A stretch of DNA of 64,000 nt from Wuchereria bancrofti. Lineage: Eukaryota; Nematoda; Chromadorea; Rhabditida; Onchocercidae. Below the pieces are notes generated by a model. The model made no database searches. It saw only the letters and a program-made list of their open reading frames with translations, and was not told the DNA's origin. The stretch lies in the NCBI GenBank assembly GCA_005281725.1, contig SSBO01000009.1, forward strand, positions 10,287,313-10,351,312. The letters run 5' to 3'. Shown piece after piece: positions 1 to 12,370 of this stretch. Position 1 is the stretch's first letter; each line of letters starts with the position of its first letter. Both the position numbers and the translations under genes were made by a program.

Positions 1-2998
1 TTTTTTTTTTTTTTGAAAAAAAAGCAATAATTTGAATTAACAAATTTTTCATTTCATTCAAAATTTAACATTGAGAGAAAAAAAAGAAGAAAGTAATTTT
101 CTAAACTGAATTATTATGATAAAAAATTTTTTTAAAAAAAGAAAAAAAAAAGAGAGTAAGTAAGTGATTTTTATGGTTATTTCATTTCATCCTATTCTCT
201 CATCAATGTACCAAATAGTTTAATGAGTTCTATAGTTCTATTCAAAAAAAAAAAAAAAAAATGTTACAAGTGCTGAAATAAAGTGAAATGAAGTGAAGTG
301 AAGTACATTGTAATTTTCGGCACCACTAAGTCGGTTATAAAAGGACATACATCCTCCTTTGCATCCCTTGTATCAATTTTACCTTCCTCATTTCAAATAT
401 TGCAATCCATCTGACAGTAATTTCTTCCTTTATTTCGGGAGGGTTTTCTTTTTTTTTTTTTTTTGAAATTTGAACGGATAAATTTTCATCTGTTTCTTTT
501 AAAAAAAAAAAAAAATCTTTTCTACTTTTCTTTAATCATTGAGGTGCGAAAAAAATGATTAATACAGTGAGAAATTCAAAAACAAAAAAAAAAAAGAAAG
601 AAAAAGAACAGTGAACAGATTTAAGATAAAAAGATTGAATTTTTCTTTTTTTAATTAGTATAAAGATTTTTTCTTACGCTAACAACATATACATTTGTTT
701 TTATTTTAAAAATTAAAATTAACTTTTGAAAGATTAAATATTTACTTTGTTCATTTGAACATTTACGGTTGAATTTAAAAGAGAAAGGAAAGGTGAATTT
801 AAGTTGAGTGAAATAAATTTATGCTATTTAAGTTTTTGCTCAGTTAAATTTAGCACCAAATTTAATTTCTTGTCATTATCTTAAACAAATAGATATTTTG
901 CTTAATTTAAAGATTCTCATTCTTGCGAAACTTTTTTTGTAAAATATATTTGTTAATTTAACAAATTGTTTTTCTTTTTATTTCTGAAATAACAATGCTA
1001 CAAATATGTAGTAATTTCCTTTTCCTAAATAATTTTTTCTTCCTTTCTTTTCTTTTTTTTTGCTTGAAAATCCCTCTAAATTTTTAATTTTGGAAAAGGA
1101 AATGAAAAGAGGACAGAAAAAGGAAAAAGTGAGATGAGAAATTGGAAAGGAAAAGGAAAAGGATTGATGTTGATTCAGTAAATAGCAAATAAGATCAGTT
1201 GATATAACCGACGATCAACAAAATTGGATAGAAAGTGATCAAATAGTTTGAAAAAAAGAAAAAAAAAAAGAAAAAACAAGGGCGGTGAAAAGTAAAACAT
1301 TGATAAATTGGCTTTTCTATGAGCGAAAAACCCGGAAATGATCAAAAAAGGAATTTAAAAAAAAAAACGAAAAAAACGAGAAAGGAAAAAAGAGCTATCA
1401 TTAATATCGCAATCATCTGCATATAACTAAAGGTAGACGATGAAAAAAAAAAAGTAAAAAAAATAAATGAAAAAAGAAAAATGAAAGAAATAGCTTCGTT
1501 TATAGTTTTGAGAAAAAAAAAGAAGAAAAAAAAAAATCGAATCATAGATAAAAAAAAATTTTATCTGATCATTGTTATCATTTCTTCATTATGAGATTTA
1601 ATTAATTCACTTTTTTTTTTCTTGAACTATGCTAGCAATATATGTGTATATTGTTATCATATTATCAGGAATATTGTATATATTGTTATCATTACAATAT
1701 TATTGATTGCAATTAATTTAGTTTAAATTAAACTAATTAAATTAAATTCCATATAAATAACAATTTAATGTAAATAACAATAGCATTAGCACAATTATTG
1801 TTTAAACTGATTAACATATTTTCGATTTCAATCTACTGATTAATTTATTCCCGATTTCAATCTATGATAAATAATATCAATGCTAAGGAATGTATTTAAA
1901 TGAAATAGTAAACAATGACCATTCTCATAAATGGACTATGGTCAAAACTTGTCAAACATATGTCGGCAAGTCTATGGACAATATATGTAATTTTGATTAA
2001 TTGCAATAATTTTGAGATAAGATTATCACATGGATTTCAAAAAATAAGCATTTGCTAAGAGTAAAAATTTCAAAAAATCAATTATTTGATGAAGCGAAAA
2101 TAATTTTTGTTTTTTAATGACTTTAATCTAAAATTTAAAAAACAAATGATAATTAATTAATTTGAAATTTAGGAAAAAAAAGGAAATCTACAGCGAATGA
2201 TAAATGGGAAAACTATTTTTTTAAATTTTTAAAGATTAATTCATATATTAGATATGATCATAATTACTTATACACAATTAATTAAAAGATCAAAAATTTT
2301 AATTACATTCATATATTAAAATACGAAATATTTTATTGCTATTTAAAAAAGACTTTTTTTTTTTTCAAATTTGATTAATAATATTCAATTTAACAAGCAA
2401 TGAGAATTAAATAAGTAAAGTAATTATTTCACTTGCAATACTTTTTCAGTATTTCCCACGTTCTGTATGTGAGCATTGTAAAATTTTTCATTTTTCTTTT
2501 TTTTTTCAAACAGTGTAAAAAAAAAAAAAAGATGTCGTTTTTCTAAATGGTCGAAAAGCAAATGATAAGGTATTGGTAATAGCAAATAATCAGACAATAC
2601 AGCAAGTAAATGGTGCCAATGGTACCCGAAACTAAAAATAAATTGCACCAAAAAAAAAAAAAATAAAAATAAAATTAAAAAATAAAAATAAAATAATGAT
2701 CAAAATTTTTTAAATAAGTTGCATTAATAATAATTCAAATGTTAATGTTAAAATTTTAAACCAAAAAAATTGCATTTAATAATAATTCAAATGTTAGTGT
2801 TAAAATTTTAAAGGATCATTTAATGATAATTCAAATATTAATGTTAAAATTTTAAAACAAAAAAAATGCATTTAATAATAATTCAAATGTTAATGTTAAA
2901 ATTTTAAAGCAAAAAAATTGCATTTAATAATAATTCAAATGTTAATATTAAAATTTTAAAAGAAAAAATTAGAAATAATTTTTAAAAAATTTATAAAC
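1..2998. other. AT-rich non-coding, probably intron of the Notch-ligand gene
   Basis: The segment is dominated by poly-A and poly-T runs. I looked on the minus strand for the DSL and EGF exons that should follow the MNNL exon at 2999 and found no cysteine-rich open segment. A somewhat less AT-rich patch lies at 300-430 but is broken by stops in the frames checked. The best reading is a long intron, with the remaining exons left of the window. Confidence 0.4.
2719..2965. repeat. ~50-nt tandem repeat, five copies
   Basis: Five imperfect copies of a unit with the core AATAATTCAAATGTTAATGT followed by TAAAATTTTAAA. They start near 2722, 2772, 2821, 2868 and 2920. The array lies just downstream (minus strand) of the MNNL exon, inside the presumed next intron. 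Confidence 0.85.
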
Positions 2999-4108
2999 CT
3001 TTATTGGCCATCGAACATCAAATGGTATGCTAACATTATAATTACTTAATAATTGTGTACCAGCAATAACACGTGAATTATGATGTAGCAGCGAGCAATC
3101 ACGATGAAATTTTCGATGTTCAAATCCAACACCAACGCAAATGTGAACGTACATTTGACAGTAACATTCTTGTTCAGGATGTTCTCAAAAGTAAACAATA
3201 ATTTGTTAATTAGTTGTAATAATAGTTGCAATTACTTAAATTTTTTTTTCAAATTTTAGAAGACTGAATTTATCATTTGGCTGAGTTTTTTTTTTTTAAA
3301 TTTTAGAAAATTAAAAATTATCATTAAAATGAAATAAAATGGTAGCACATATGCATATAAAACCATGGATTTGGCATTTATCAATTTGGTTGTTCAGGAC
3401 GTTCTCAAAAGTAAACAATAATTTGTTAATTAGTTGTAATAATAGTTGCAATTATTTAAGTTTTTTTTTTCAAATTTTAGAAAATTAAAAATTATCATTA
3501 AAATGAAATAAAGTGGTAGCACATATGCATATAAAACCTTGGATTGGGCATTTATCAATTTGACTGTTCAGGATGTTCTCAAAAGTAAGCAACAATTTGT
3601 TAATTAGTTGTAACAATAGTTGCAATTATTTAAATTTTTTTTTCAAATTTTAGAAAACTGAAATTATCATTTAGTTGTTCAGGATGTTCTCAAAAGTAAA
3701 CAATAATTTGTTAATTAGTTGTAATAATAGGTGCAATTATTTAAGTTTTTTTTTTTTTTTTAAATTTTAGAAAATTAAAGATTATCATTAAAATGTAATA
3801 AAATGGTAGCACATATGCATATAAAATCTTGGATTGGGCATTTATCTATTTGATAAAACAATATTTTTTTTTTGTAAAATATATATTTCTTTTAAGTTTT
3901 TAAATTTTTAAAATTTTACATATAATACATGGAAATTATTAATTAAGAAACAAAAGTGATTGTTCGAAAATTTGAATTATGCCTAAAATATAACTCAAAA
4001 AAAAAATCTTTTACCTGCAGAACAACAAATCCCATATCCTTGGGTTTTATCAAATTGAAATTCTTTTAGTATAAATGTTACAAAACCTGAACCATCAATA
4101 AGTTTAAT
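2999..4108 (-). CDS. Notch ligand (Delta/Serrate/LAG-2 type), partial: MNNL-domain exons
   Basis: Two minus-strand exons, 4108-4015 and 3183-2999, join in frame (GCA G / AA CAT). They encode about 93 residues with the layout of the N-terminal MNNL domain of Delta, Jagged and LAG-2. A beta-strand-like stretch (GSGFVTFILKEFQ) leads to GYGICCSA, then a CYCQMYVHICV block matching the C..FFRVCLKH region, then IAGTQLLS and IPFDVRWP, matching the TPVLG and PFNFRWPG segments. These proteins are membrane-bound or secreted signals that activate Notch on neighbouring cells. Seen: acceptor TTTCAG before 4108, donor GCAG/GTAAAA, acceptor TTTTGAG before 3183, donor AAG/GTTTAT. Missing: the signal-peptide exon upstream and the DSL, EGF and membrane parts downstream. 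The family call rests on motif order only; which worm paralogue it is cannot be told. Confidence 0.72.
3163..3870. repeat. ~170-nt composite tandem repeat in the intron between the MNNL exons
   Basis: The block TTGTTCAGGATGTTCTCAAA plus about 60 nt recurs near 3170, 3390, 3564 and 3675. A second block containing GGTAGCACATATGCATATAA recurs at about 3303-3389, 3479-3565 and 3770-3855. The first block includes the minus-strand 3' splice site and the first bases of the exon that ends at 3183, so the intron carries extra copies of its own acceptor. Confidence 0.85.
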
Positions 4109-7100
4109 CTGAAACGAAATTGTTGAATAAGTTTATATCTAAAGAGAAAGTTTAATGTGAAAAAAATTTAATTAATTTATTGTCGTTATTTGCATTATGC
4201 TTTAGTTAATTAATATAAAATCGACAAATAAATATTTAATAAGATAATAGCATATTAATATTATCATAAATCATGATAATTATATTTTGATATATGTTAT
4301 ATGCTTCATTCTTTTAACTAATTTCGATGAATTTAAATCTACATCTAACAGAAATGTTAATAAATTTAATCAATTAATTGAATTAAATTTGACAAGCATT
4401 CGTTTATTTGCATGGATGAAATTATGCACATTCATTTATTTCAATTTGACTATTTTAAATTGCATTTCAATTAAAATTAAAATATTTCAGGTGTTAAAAG
4501 AAATCAATCTTTTTCTATATTGTATAAGTTATTAATTAACCTTTAACCTTATTATTTGAAATTATAATAGAAAAGATGAATGATGCAAAGAGAAAAATAT
4601 ATGTTGTTGTGGTATAATAATACAGGGATTAATTTTAGACAAGTACTTGAAGGTGTAAAAACATATGTTTAGAAGGATATTAGGGCACGCGTCGTTAAGT
4701 AACCCTTCTAATTCAGATGAATGTCACCATTCCATTGAATGACATCATCTGTTAGCATTACACAAGTATGCTTCAATTACATAATGATGATTTGGCATTT
4801 GAAAACTTTTATAAACTAAAAGAAATTAATTAAAATTTAATATTAATAAAATTACAAAAAAGTTAAAAAGTAAATGCAATAAATTGAAAAAGAAAATGAT
4901 AGAGAAAGAGAAAGAAAAGCAAAGATTCTAATTAATATGAAGCATTTTTTTGTTCTTCATTTCTTTTTTAAATCACTTTTAGAATGAATAAGTTTGCAAT
5001 AAAATTAAACAAATAATCCTAGCAAACTTTTTTTTTTCTTTGCAAATATCCATATTAGTATGAAATTAAAGTGCAAAATGTTTTATGTGATTTAATAATT
5101 ATATAAAATGATAATAAAATTAAAATCGTTTAATTTAAGCATTTATAATTTTTGAAATTTGTAAAATTTTGCAAAATTTTCAAAGCTATTAAAAGCTATT
5201 ATTAATTAATCATTATCAAAATGTAACCAAAACTAAATTTTTTTTTCTCATAATTTGATAAAATCATAATGTAAACAAAAAACAAAAACAGGATAAAATC
5301 AATATATGAAATAGTTTTGAAATATTTCTTTTATCACTAATTATCAACATTTCAAGAAAGATTTCCGGAAAGTTGGATTAGGTAAAGTAAAAAATCATAA
5401 AAAGTATTCACCGCTTTAGATCAGATTAATAGATCTAAAAATAAAAAAAAAAAATGATACAATAAAGATGAAAAGCTTAAGCAGATAATTGAGCCGATAA
5501 CAACAGTAAATTGTTGCATAAACATGGATTTTATGGCTTTTCATGATTAATCATTGACTACGGTAATTATTTCAAAAATGACGCCATCTAAAAGAAATTA
5601 ATTTAAAAAAAAGAAAAAAAAAATTGTCCTTTTTTTCTTTTTTTTTTTTCTTCATTTTTATTTCATTTGAATAGGAAGTGTAAAAAAAATTGAAAAATGG
5701 AAATTTCTAAAATTATAGATCAACACTTAAACATGATAAAACCATTTTGCTACACTTGAAAATTGAGAATTGCAATGGATTGTGAAAAAAAAAGAAAAAA
5801 ATTGTAAAATTTTTGAAAGTTTAATATTTATCTTTAGTTTAGCTTTAAATTTTAAAATAATATTGGCATTTATTAGTAATTAATTTTGAACACACACACA
5901 AAAAAGGTGAAATTTAAATTGTTATTGGAAAAAAAAAGGAATGTAAACAAAAATTTTTAAAGAAAAAACAATTATAATTGAAACGATTTTTAAATTATGT
6001 AGGAAATACTTAAAAATGACATTTGTTAGATGATTTGATTAGATATGAATGACAGAAAGATTTTTGTTGTTGACGGTCTTTTTTTTTTCATTACTAACTT
6101 TTGTTGTGTTCTTTACCGATCGTATGATCGAATCAAGTACCATTGAAGTACTTAAGAAAAGTATGCATTTTTTGATCATCTTTAATTTTTCTCTATTATA
6201 GCAAAAAAAATTTTTTATCGATTAAAAATTGTAAGTAAATTTAGCAATTAAAATTTCTAGGTATAAATTTGCAACAAAGAAAGAAGAAAATTAGAAGTGT
6301 GAAATTTGATAATTTCAATTTTAAAAGGAAAATTTTGAAAATTTTTGAAATAAAACAATTAATACAACAAAAATTAGTGAGAAACTAGTATTGATATTAT
6401 TAAAATCTAAAATTTTAGAAAAAAGTATCGACAGAAAAAGAAGGAAGAGTAGATATAAAATTGAAAAATTTTCTTCATAAAGAGAAAAAAAAAATATAAA
6501 GTTCGATAATTCATACATTACTGATTTAAATAACCTATCTATTTCAATCTGATAAAGTTTTAATTACCTGAAATTTTATTATACGAAAATATGAGAAAAT
6601 CATTCAGTGCAATTCTTTTCAAGTAAAACTTCTACTTTCATAAAATTTTTAGACCTTATAATTACTTACAATTTTCAATATGGTCATGACAAAACTATCA
6701 TGTCATTCAGAATATCAACTAAAGTTTCAATTATTTGATTTGTTTTGAAATAATAGAGAAGTAAATGAAATCAAATAATATTAAGGCAATAAACTTTTAT
6801 TACTTAAGTTAATAAGAAGTCAATGATTTTTACTACTTATTATCTTTTAAAGAAAGCAATGATATTAACAAAGAAGCAATTAAATTATCTGTTTCAAAAT
6901 GTTAGAGAAGTAATTGAAATTAAATAATACTACTACAATTTTTGATATCAATCATCATTTTGTACTTAATTTCTTAGATGCTCAGAATTAGTTTAGTTTT
7001 TGTTAGTTTAAAAAGCAGCATCGACAAGAATTATTATTTTTGCATTAAATTTATACTTCTCCGGAATTTTAATCGCTCTCAATTCATTTCGAACTTAGAT

Positions 7101-7157
7101 TTTATTGAAATGCAGAAACAAATTGATTATAACTGAAGAACTGTAATTAGTTAACAT

Positions 7158-7301
7158 GTCATATTATTTATTATTACTATTATTATTATTTATTATTGCT
7201 ATTAATTATTATGTTATTTATTATTATTGTTATTATTATTATTATTATCATTGTTATTATTGTTGTCGTTATTATTATTGCTATTATTATTATTATTGTT
7301 A

Positions 7302-7345
<44 letters not shown>
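7158..7345. repeat. (ATT)n microsatellite
   Basis: Nearly pure ATT trinucleotides with scattered GTT and GCT interruptions. The long Ile- or Tyr-rich open frames here are a result of the repeat, not a gene. Confidence 0.95.
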
Positions 7346-7699
7346 TCGAAACATTTTGAGCTTATTTTTGTAAGAGAATCTATGCAATTATACGAATAAC
7401 TATAAAATATTGCAATCACGAAAGAAAGTAACCAGTTACCGTAATCATTCAAAAAAGTATTGATTAATGATTAAACTGACATACTTCATTAAATAGTAAA
7501 TAAATAGGAAAAGTTATACCGTTGATAATATAAAAGTAATGAGACGAAGAATTCGATCACTATTCGTCAACAGCATTAGTAAGCGTTTACTGATAAACGA
7601 TTACTCCTGAAATATTTGAAAAAATAATTGAAATGAATTTCAGAGGAATGGAAAGCAACAAGCTAAGTTGTTGAATGTTTGGTTGAACATTTGAAAAAA

Positions 7700-7870
7700 G
7701 AAAAGTACCACCTCTTCCTTTTTGATGGTGCTAAACCATGGATGATTTTAATGACCGATAACGACGATCGCCAAACATATAGCACCGACAACTCCGCCCC
7801 GCAGCTGTGATATTTTGAAGTGGTACTGTCATCGTTAAGAAGAGAAATGATGAAGAGGTGCCACTTATTG
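7700..7870. other. GC-richer island with inverted repeats
   Basis: Base composition shifts sharply from the AT-rich surroundings (several CG dinucleotides, a run around CTCCGCCCCGCAGCTG). AAGTACCACCTCTTC at 7703-7717 and GAAGAGGTGCCACTT at 7852-7866 are inverted copies matching at 13 of 15 positions, and GAAGTGGTACT at 7817-7827 is a third, inverted partial copy. A minus-strand ORF of 33 codons runs from 7832 to 7731. It could be a conserved regulatory element, a small mobile-element remnant, a structured RNA or an undetected exon. Nothing here decides between them. Confidence 0.4.
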
Positions 7871-8894
7871 TACCAAAATTCCTGGATACACTATGATATC
7901 AATGTCAAGTGATGAAACCAGATAGAAGGATAATAATTTGATGATTGATTGATTGATTTCATTTGAAAGTATTCATTCACTTATAAATATTGCAATTAAA
8001 TAAATTAGAAATTAAAAATATCACATAAATAAGCTGATAATAGTGATATCATTAAATAATAGTGATAATTTTAAATAATAATATTAATAAAAGAATAGGG
8101 ATAATGATAGTAATAATAAAAGATTAATAATGACAGTAATAAAAATTTGCATGATAACAATGGTGATAAGAGGTAGTAAAATAATTTTTATGAAAATTTC
8201 CCTTAAATTCGTTTGACGATATCCTTCTGGTTGTGTTAAATGAAATCAAAAAAAAAAAATGAAAAAAATGGATGATTTTTCGAATGTTCAATGTAGAATA
8301 TCAATAATATTTGTTGTAATTGTTTAATTGATTAAAAATAATTAGTGCTATTTTAAAATAAATCAATTGTTAATATTTTTTGATGAGAAATGTTAGTGCT
8401 TGCTAATGCCAAACATTAAATTACATTTATTCTGTAGCATAGCATCTAATTTTCAAGACAATTAAAAATTATTTCAATCCTTGGTACAATGTTAAATGAT
8501 AATGACCAAAAAACAGTTCACTTAACAGCTATCAGCAAAAAAAAGAAATCAAATTTGATAGAAGTTGTTAAATCATTTAATCGTTAACAAAAAGTTAGAA
8601 TTGCTGAAATCATTTGAAGAAATGATAATTGCTTATCATTTTTTTCCTAAAACATAGCATTTCTTTTTTTTCGTTTCATTATTTTCTAAGAATCGATTAA
8701 ATTCATTTTTTTTTTTTTATATATTTGTTTCGAAGTGAGTTCGAAATAATTTATTAATTACTGGATTACTTTTATTTCTTTATTTATTGAGCAAATCTGC
8801 TCAATCAACCTAATCGTCTTTATTCATCAATTTTTATTTAAAATAATATTGCAAAGAAAGTCTAAACATATGGTAGAGGTAAAAATGTATGAAA

Positions 8895-8965
8895 ACAACC
8901 ATACGTTGTTAGGTCGAGTGTCGCATGTCGCGAAGGTCATGTCATGTCCCCAATCAAATACATTT
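8895..8965. other. Short GC-richer patch
   Basis: About 70 nt around GTCGCATGTCGCGAAGGTC stand out from AT-rich flanks. No open frame or known motif was recognised. A small inverted pair AACAAC/GTTGTT lies at its left edge. Confidence 0.3.
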
Positions 8966-9574
8966 TGTGAAATTAAAAATAGGCTATACAATTAGGCTTC
9001 TTTATATTTTCAAACAATAACTTTATGCTACAAACAGATGTATCAGTGTGATGATAATAGCTTGTTTACAGCTGACATTTGATTAATTAATGATATTTTG
9101 TTTTTTTTTTCTTACATTTGATTAATATTTGATTAATTAATATATTTTTGTTTGATTATATTTGATTAATTAACTTCGCTTATGTTATGTTATGATTGAT
9201 ACTTTCACAATCAGAAGAAGATTTTGCTAAAAAAAAAGATGGACTAATAAATTAGATCAGTTGTTTGATAATATTTTATTAGGAAAGCAGTTAATGTTTC
9301 AGGATGAAATAATTACTGTTTATGCTTACAAAGATATAATTTAATATTTATTCAATAATGTAATTGCAATTAAAATATGTAAATATTACTAAGAAAACAG
9401 TAACGAACCATTTTATGCTTCCAATCATTATTTAAAATCAAATTTCAAGAAATATACAATTTTAAGGATGTGCTAAATAAGCTATTAGCATTAATAGTCT
9501 CAAAAGTATTGTTATAATTTCCTTTTATGAGTATAAAAAAGAAAATAAAATTTCGTCCTTTTTTTTAAAAAAAA

Positions 9575-9905
9575 ATTAATTACTATAAGTATTTATTTAT
9601 ATTTATTTTATCACTATGATCGTTTTGTAATCCAAAAAACAATTATAGTTAAATTCGACGAGATTAATTGATTAGTTGAAATTAATGCTTGCTTCGTAAT
9701 ATCATATCGATATTGATAAAAAATTAATTGCTATAAGTATTTATTTATTTATTTTTCAAATTTAATCACAGCTATACATATTTATTTTGTCACTATGATC
9801 GTTTTGCGATCCAAAAACAATTATGGTTAAATTCGAAGAATGAGATCAATTGATTAGTTGAAATTAATGTTTGCTTCGTAATATCATATCGATATTGATT
9901 AACAA
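9575..9905. repeat. Tandem duplication of ~150 nt
   Basis: The segment starting AATTAATTACTATAAGTATT near 9575 recurs from about 9722 with a ~30-nt insertion. Both copies share CACTATGATCGTTTTG and end in TCGTAATATCATATCGATAT. Substitutions and the insertion show the duplication is not very recent. Confidence 0.85.
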
Positions 9906-10970
9906 TACACTGACTATTTGTAGTGATCAGAATATAACAGATCAGGAATAATTCCGGAGAGCAGTGATAGCAACAGGAATACTAATCGTTTAATCTATAG
10001 GAATGTTCTAGACTAAATATTGTATATTTATTATCATTTTTCATTCATTTTTAATCAGATTAAAATTGAAGAATTTGAAATTTAGCAAACAAAATTGAAA
10101 AGCTGAGAAAATCTGATAGATAAATATTGATAAGAAAAAGGAAAGCTATCGAATTAATGACTAATACAATATGTAAATTTAGGAATAGTTCAGCAAAATA
10201 ATATCACTAAATTTGAATTTGAAAATTTTTTAAAGTTTCATTAATAAATTAATATTTTACATATTAATCTTATCTAATCTATAACTTTTGTTAAATGATA
10301 CAATACATAATCAGATATTATACAACAATTAAATTTATTGATTTATGATGTTGAATGAAGGTAAACTAGGTAATATAAATCTAATAAAAGTTGTATATTT
10401 ATTTATTTCTTTGCAGCTGTCTATTTGTTCAAAAGTTAAAATGATAGTAATCAGTGGTAAAATGATGACTGATTAAAAAGAGAGTACATTGAGAGAAAAG
10501 GACGGAAGAAAGAAACGGTTGATTGCATCAAGAAAGAATCGACCATCTGCTTTGGGTGCAATAAAATTTAATGCAACAATTGTACAAATGTGTTATCACA
10601 AGCTGCCGCATATTTTACAAGTGATTTTTTTCTTTTTTTTTTTGGATTTAGATTTGTTTGATTAATTTATAATGTTTTTATCATTAATCATTATGAGTTT
10701 CTTTGGATTGCTTTCAGTGATGACAAAACAAAAAAGAAAAAGGAAATAACATGAATATTTGAATATCAACATAGGATAATTAGTTTCGAAACTATTTTAA
10801 ACAATCATTTTTTCCATCTTTTTTACATAATCTTTATTTGTTTAAATAATTTTGCAATGTATATAACAAAATAAAAAAATTAATGTGTCTAAATTTTACT
10901 TTCAGTTGAAATAGAAATTCTTTTAACAAATCTTACACTTTTATAACTGATATCAACAATAAATATTTGC

Positions 10971-11080
10971 TAATACAAATCCTGAAATATCTCTCTAGAG
11001 TTAGTACAAATCCTGAAATATCCCTTTAGAGCTAGCACAAATGCTGAAATACGTCTCTAGAGTTAATACAAAATCCTGAA
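10971..11080. repeat. ~35-nt tandem repeat, three copies
   Basis: Three copies of a unit like TACAAATCCTGAAATATC followed by TCTAGAGTTA, starting near 10974, 11004 and 11037. They lead directly into the GC-richer island at 11090. Confidence 0.8.
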
Positions 11081-11089
11081 TCCTGAACA

Positions 11090-11580
11090 AAATCCTTCTT
11101 TCACATTCGCCAGAATTAAAAGGATGAATTCCGGAATACTGGCTAAAGGATATATGAGTTCCTGCCATGTAACTGCTCAGGATAATCCAAATTTCCGGTT
11201 AATTACTGGATAATGATTGAGAGCGGGGTAAATTCGTAATATTTATGGAATAGTTAGTGGGTGATGATTAAAAGCGATTAAAAGCGGTGTAACTTCCCTT
11301 CTAGATAATTTGCCAGTAATAAAACCGTATCCGGTAATGTCCTACTCGTTATCATTTTCGGAATTACACGACGTTATACAAGAAACTCTTTTTGGAATTA
11401 TACGAGAAGCAATCCATTCCGGATGTCGAAATAGTATATGAACTGACGAGACGTCCAGACGACTAGGAGTATTATAGAGAATGCAACCGGTTAGGGATTT
11501 AGGATTTAATGAACCGCGGGCGCCCCGTGAAATATGGTTTCGTTTTAGGGGGCTGGGCAGAAGCAAGCGTTCTTTGGGAT
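11090..11580. other. GC-richer island of unknown origin, possibly a degenerate gene or element
   Basis: About 490 nt with much higher G+C than the flanks, including CGCGGGCGCCCCG near 11516. Both strands have open stretches: a 74-codon minus frame (11566-11342) and a plus frame giving ELHDVIQETLFGIIREAIHS around 11350-11420 before a stop. None has flanking splice sites or a family I recognise. It could be a decayed transposable element, a bacterial (endosymbiont) DNA insertion or a regulatory region of the HMG-box gene 0.8 kb downstream. Confidence 0.35.
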
Positions 11581-12350
11581 GTTTGATTTGGATTATTTGT
11601 TTTTATCTTTTATCATTGTTTTTATCTTATCACAAGTTTATCATTGACAGTCGCTTAATTCCTTCGCAGAGAAGTAAAAGAATAACTCAGGTAGTTTCCT
11701 TCAAGAAGGAAAAAGGATAGCATCAGAGATTTTAAGATTTGTCAGAAATTTTGAGTAAATTAAAAAAATGCAAAGTTATGTATTCGATTATTCATAAGAA
11801 TTCCTTGAAAATATTGTATTCAATCGACTTGGACATTACTTCTGGACCAGTTGAAAGTGATTAGAGAAAGTGGATTTGAGTTTCTATTGTTTAATTTGTC
11901 TTTCGTTGCAATTCATCCATTTGATTGACACTTTATGGCCTTTGGAATTATCAATTTGTATGTCAATGATAATTGTGTATCGCTTAGCTTAGATTAATTT
12001 CTTATTTGTTTTGCTTTTGTGACAAATCGACATTTGCATTTTACTGGTTTCTATTTTCACATATACAGCTTTAAGGTCATAAAATTGTTAACAAATTATT
12101 GATGAGTATTCATATACTGCCTGTTAATTTGATTAATTAATCGTTTGTTACTTATGTGTTCAGCCATATATTTATTGCTTACTGTAGGTTATATGCTTCA
12201 TTACTCACCATTTTCAATTTTAAACCCTAGTGATTGTTATGATTAATGTTTGCGTGTTGCATTTGAATGTACATCATTCAATTAATTATTTGTTACTTCT
12301 GTTTTCACTTAAGTATTTCATACTTTGGTGCTCGATTACTTATTTAACTT

Positions 12351-12356
12351 TTACAG
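12351..12356 (+). other. Probable trans-splice acceptor of the HMG-box gene
   Basis: TTACAG lies 14 nt before the ATG at 12371 and follows a T-rich tract. There is no sign of an upstream coding exon, so this is the expected place for spliced-leader addition in a nematode. A cis intron in the 5' leader is the alternative. Confidence 0.5.
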
Positions 12357-12370
12357 CATTGACTATTTTA

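Larger units (their letters stand above)
4109..12350. other. Long intergenic region between divergent genes
   Basis: About 8 kb separates the minus-strand Notch-ligand exons from the plus-strand HMG-box gene. It should hold the first exon and promoter of the Notch-ligand gene and the promoter of the HMG-box gene, but neither can be placed. It contains an ATT microsatellite, two local duplications and three GC-richer islands, listed separately. The remainder is AT-rich with no supported gene. Confidence 0.6.

Noticed and set aside
2424..2651. Minus-strand 75-codon frame near the MNNL exon, considered as the next exon
   Set aside because: It is interrupted by a poly-T-derived Phe run and poly-A-derived Lys run, and lacks the cysteines expected of the DSL region.
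5420..5525. Minus-strand frame from 5525 beginning MFMQQFTVVIGSIICLSFSS, resembling a signal peptide for the Notch-ligand gene
   Set aside because: No donor in the needed phase 0 follows before a stop, and no acceptor or leader context precedes it, so it cannot be joined to the exon at 4108.
11481..11720. 79-codon plus frame starting MQPVRDLGF
   Set aside because: It begins in the GC-rich island but runs out into AT-rich sequence without splice signals, and the opposite strand is equally open; kept only as part of the island.
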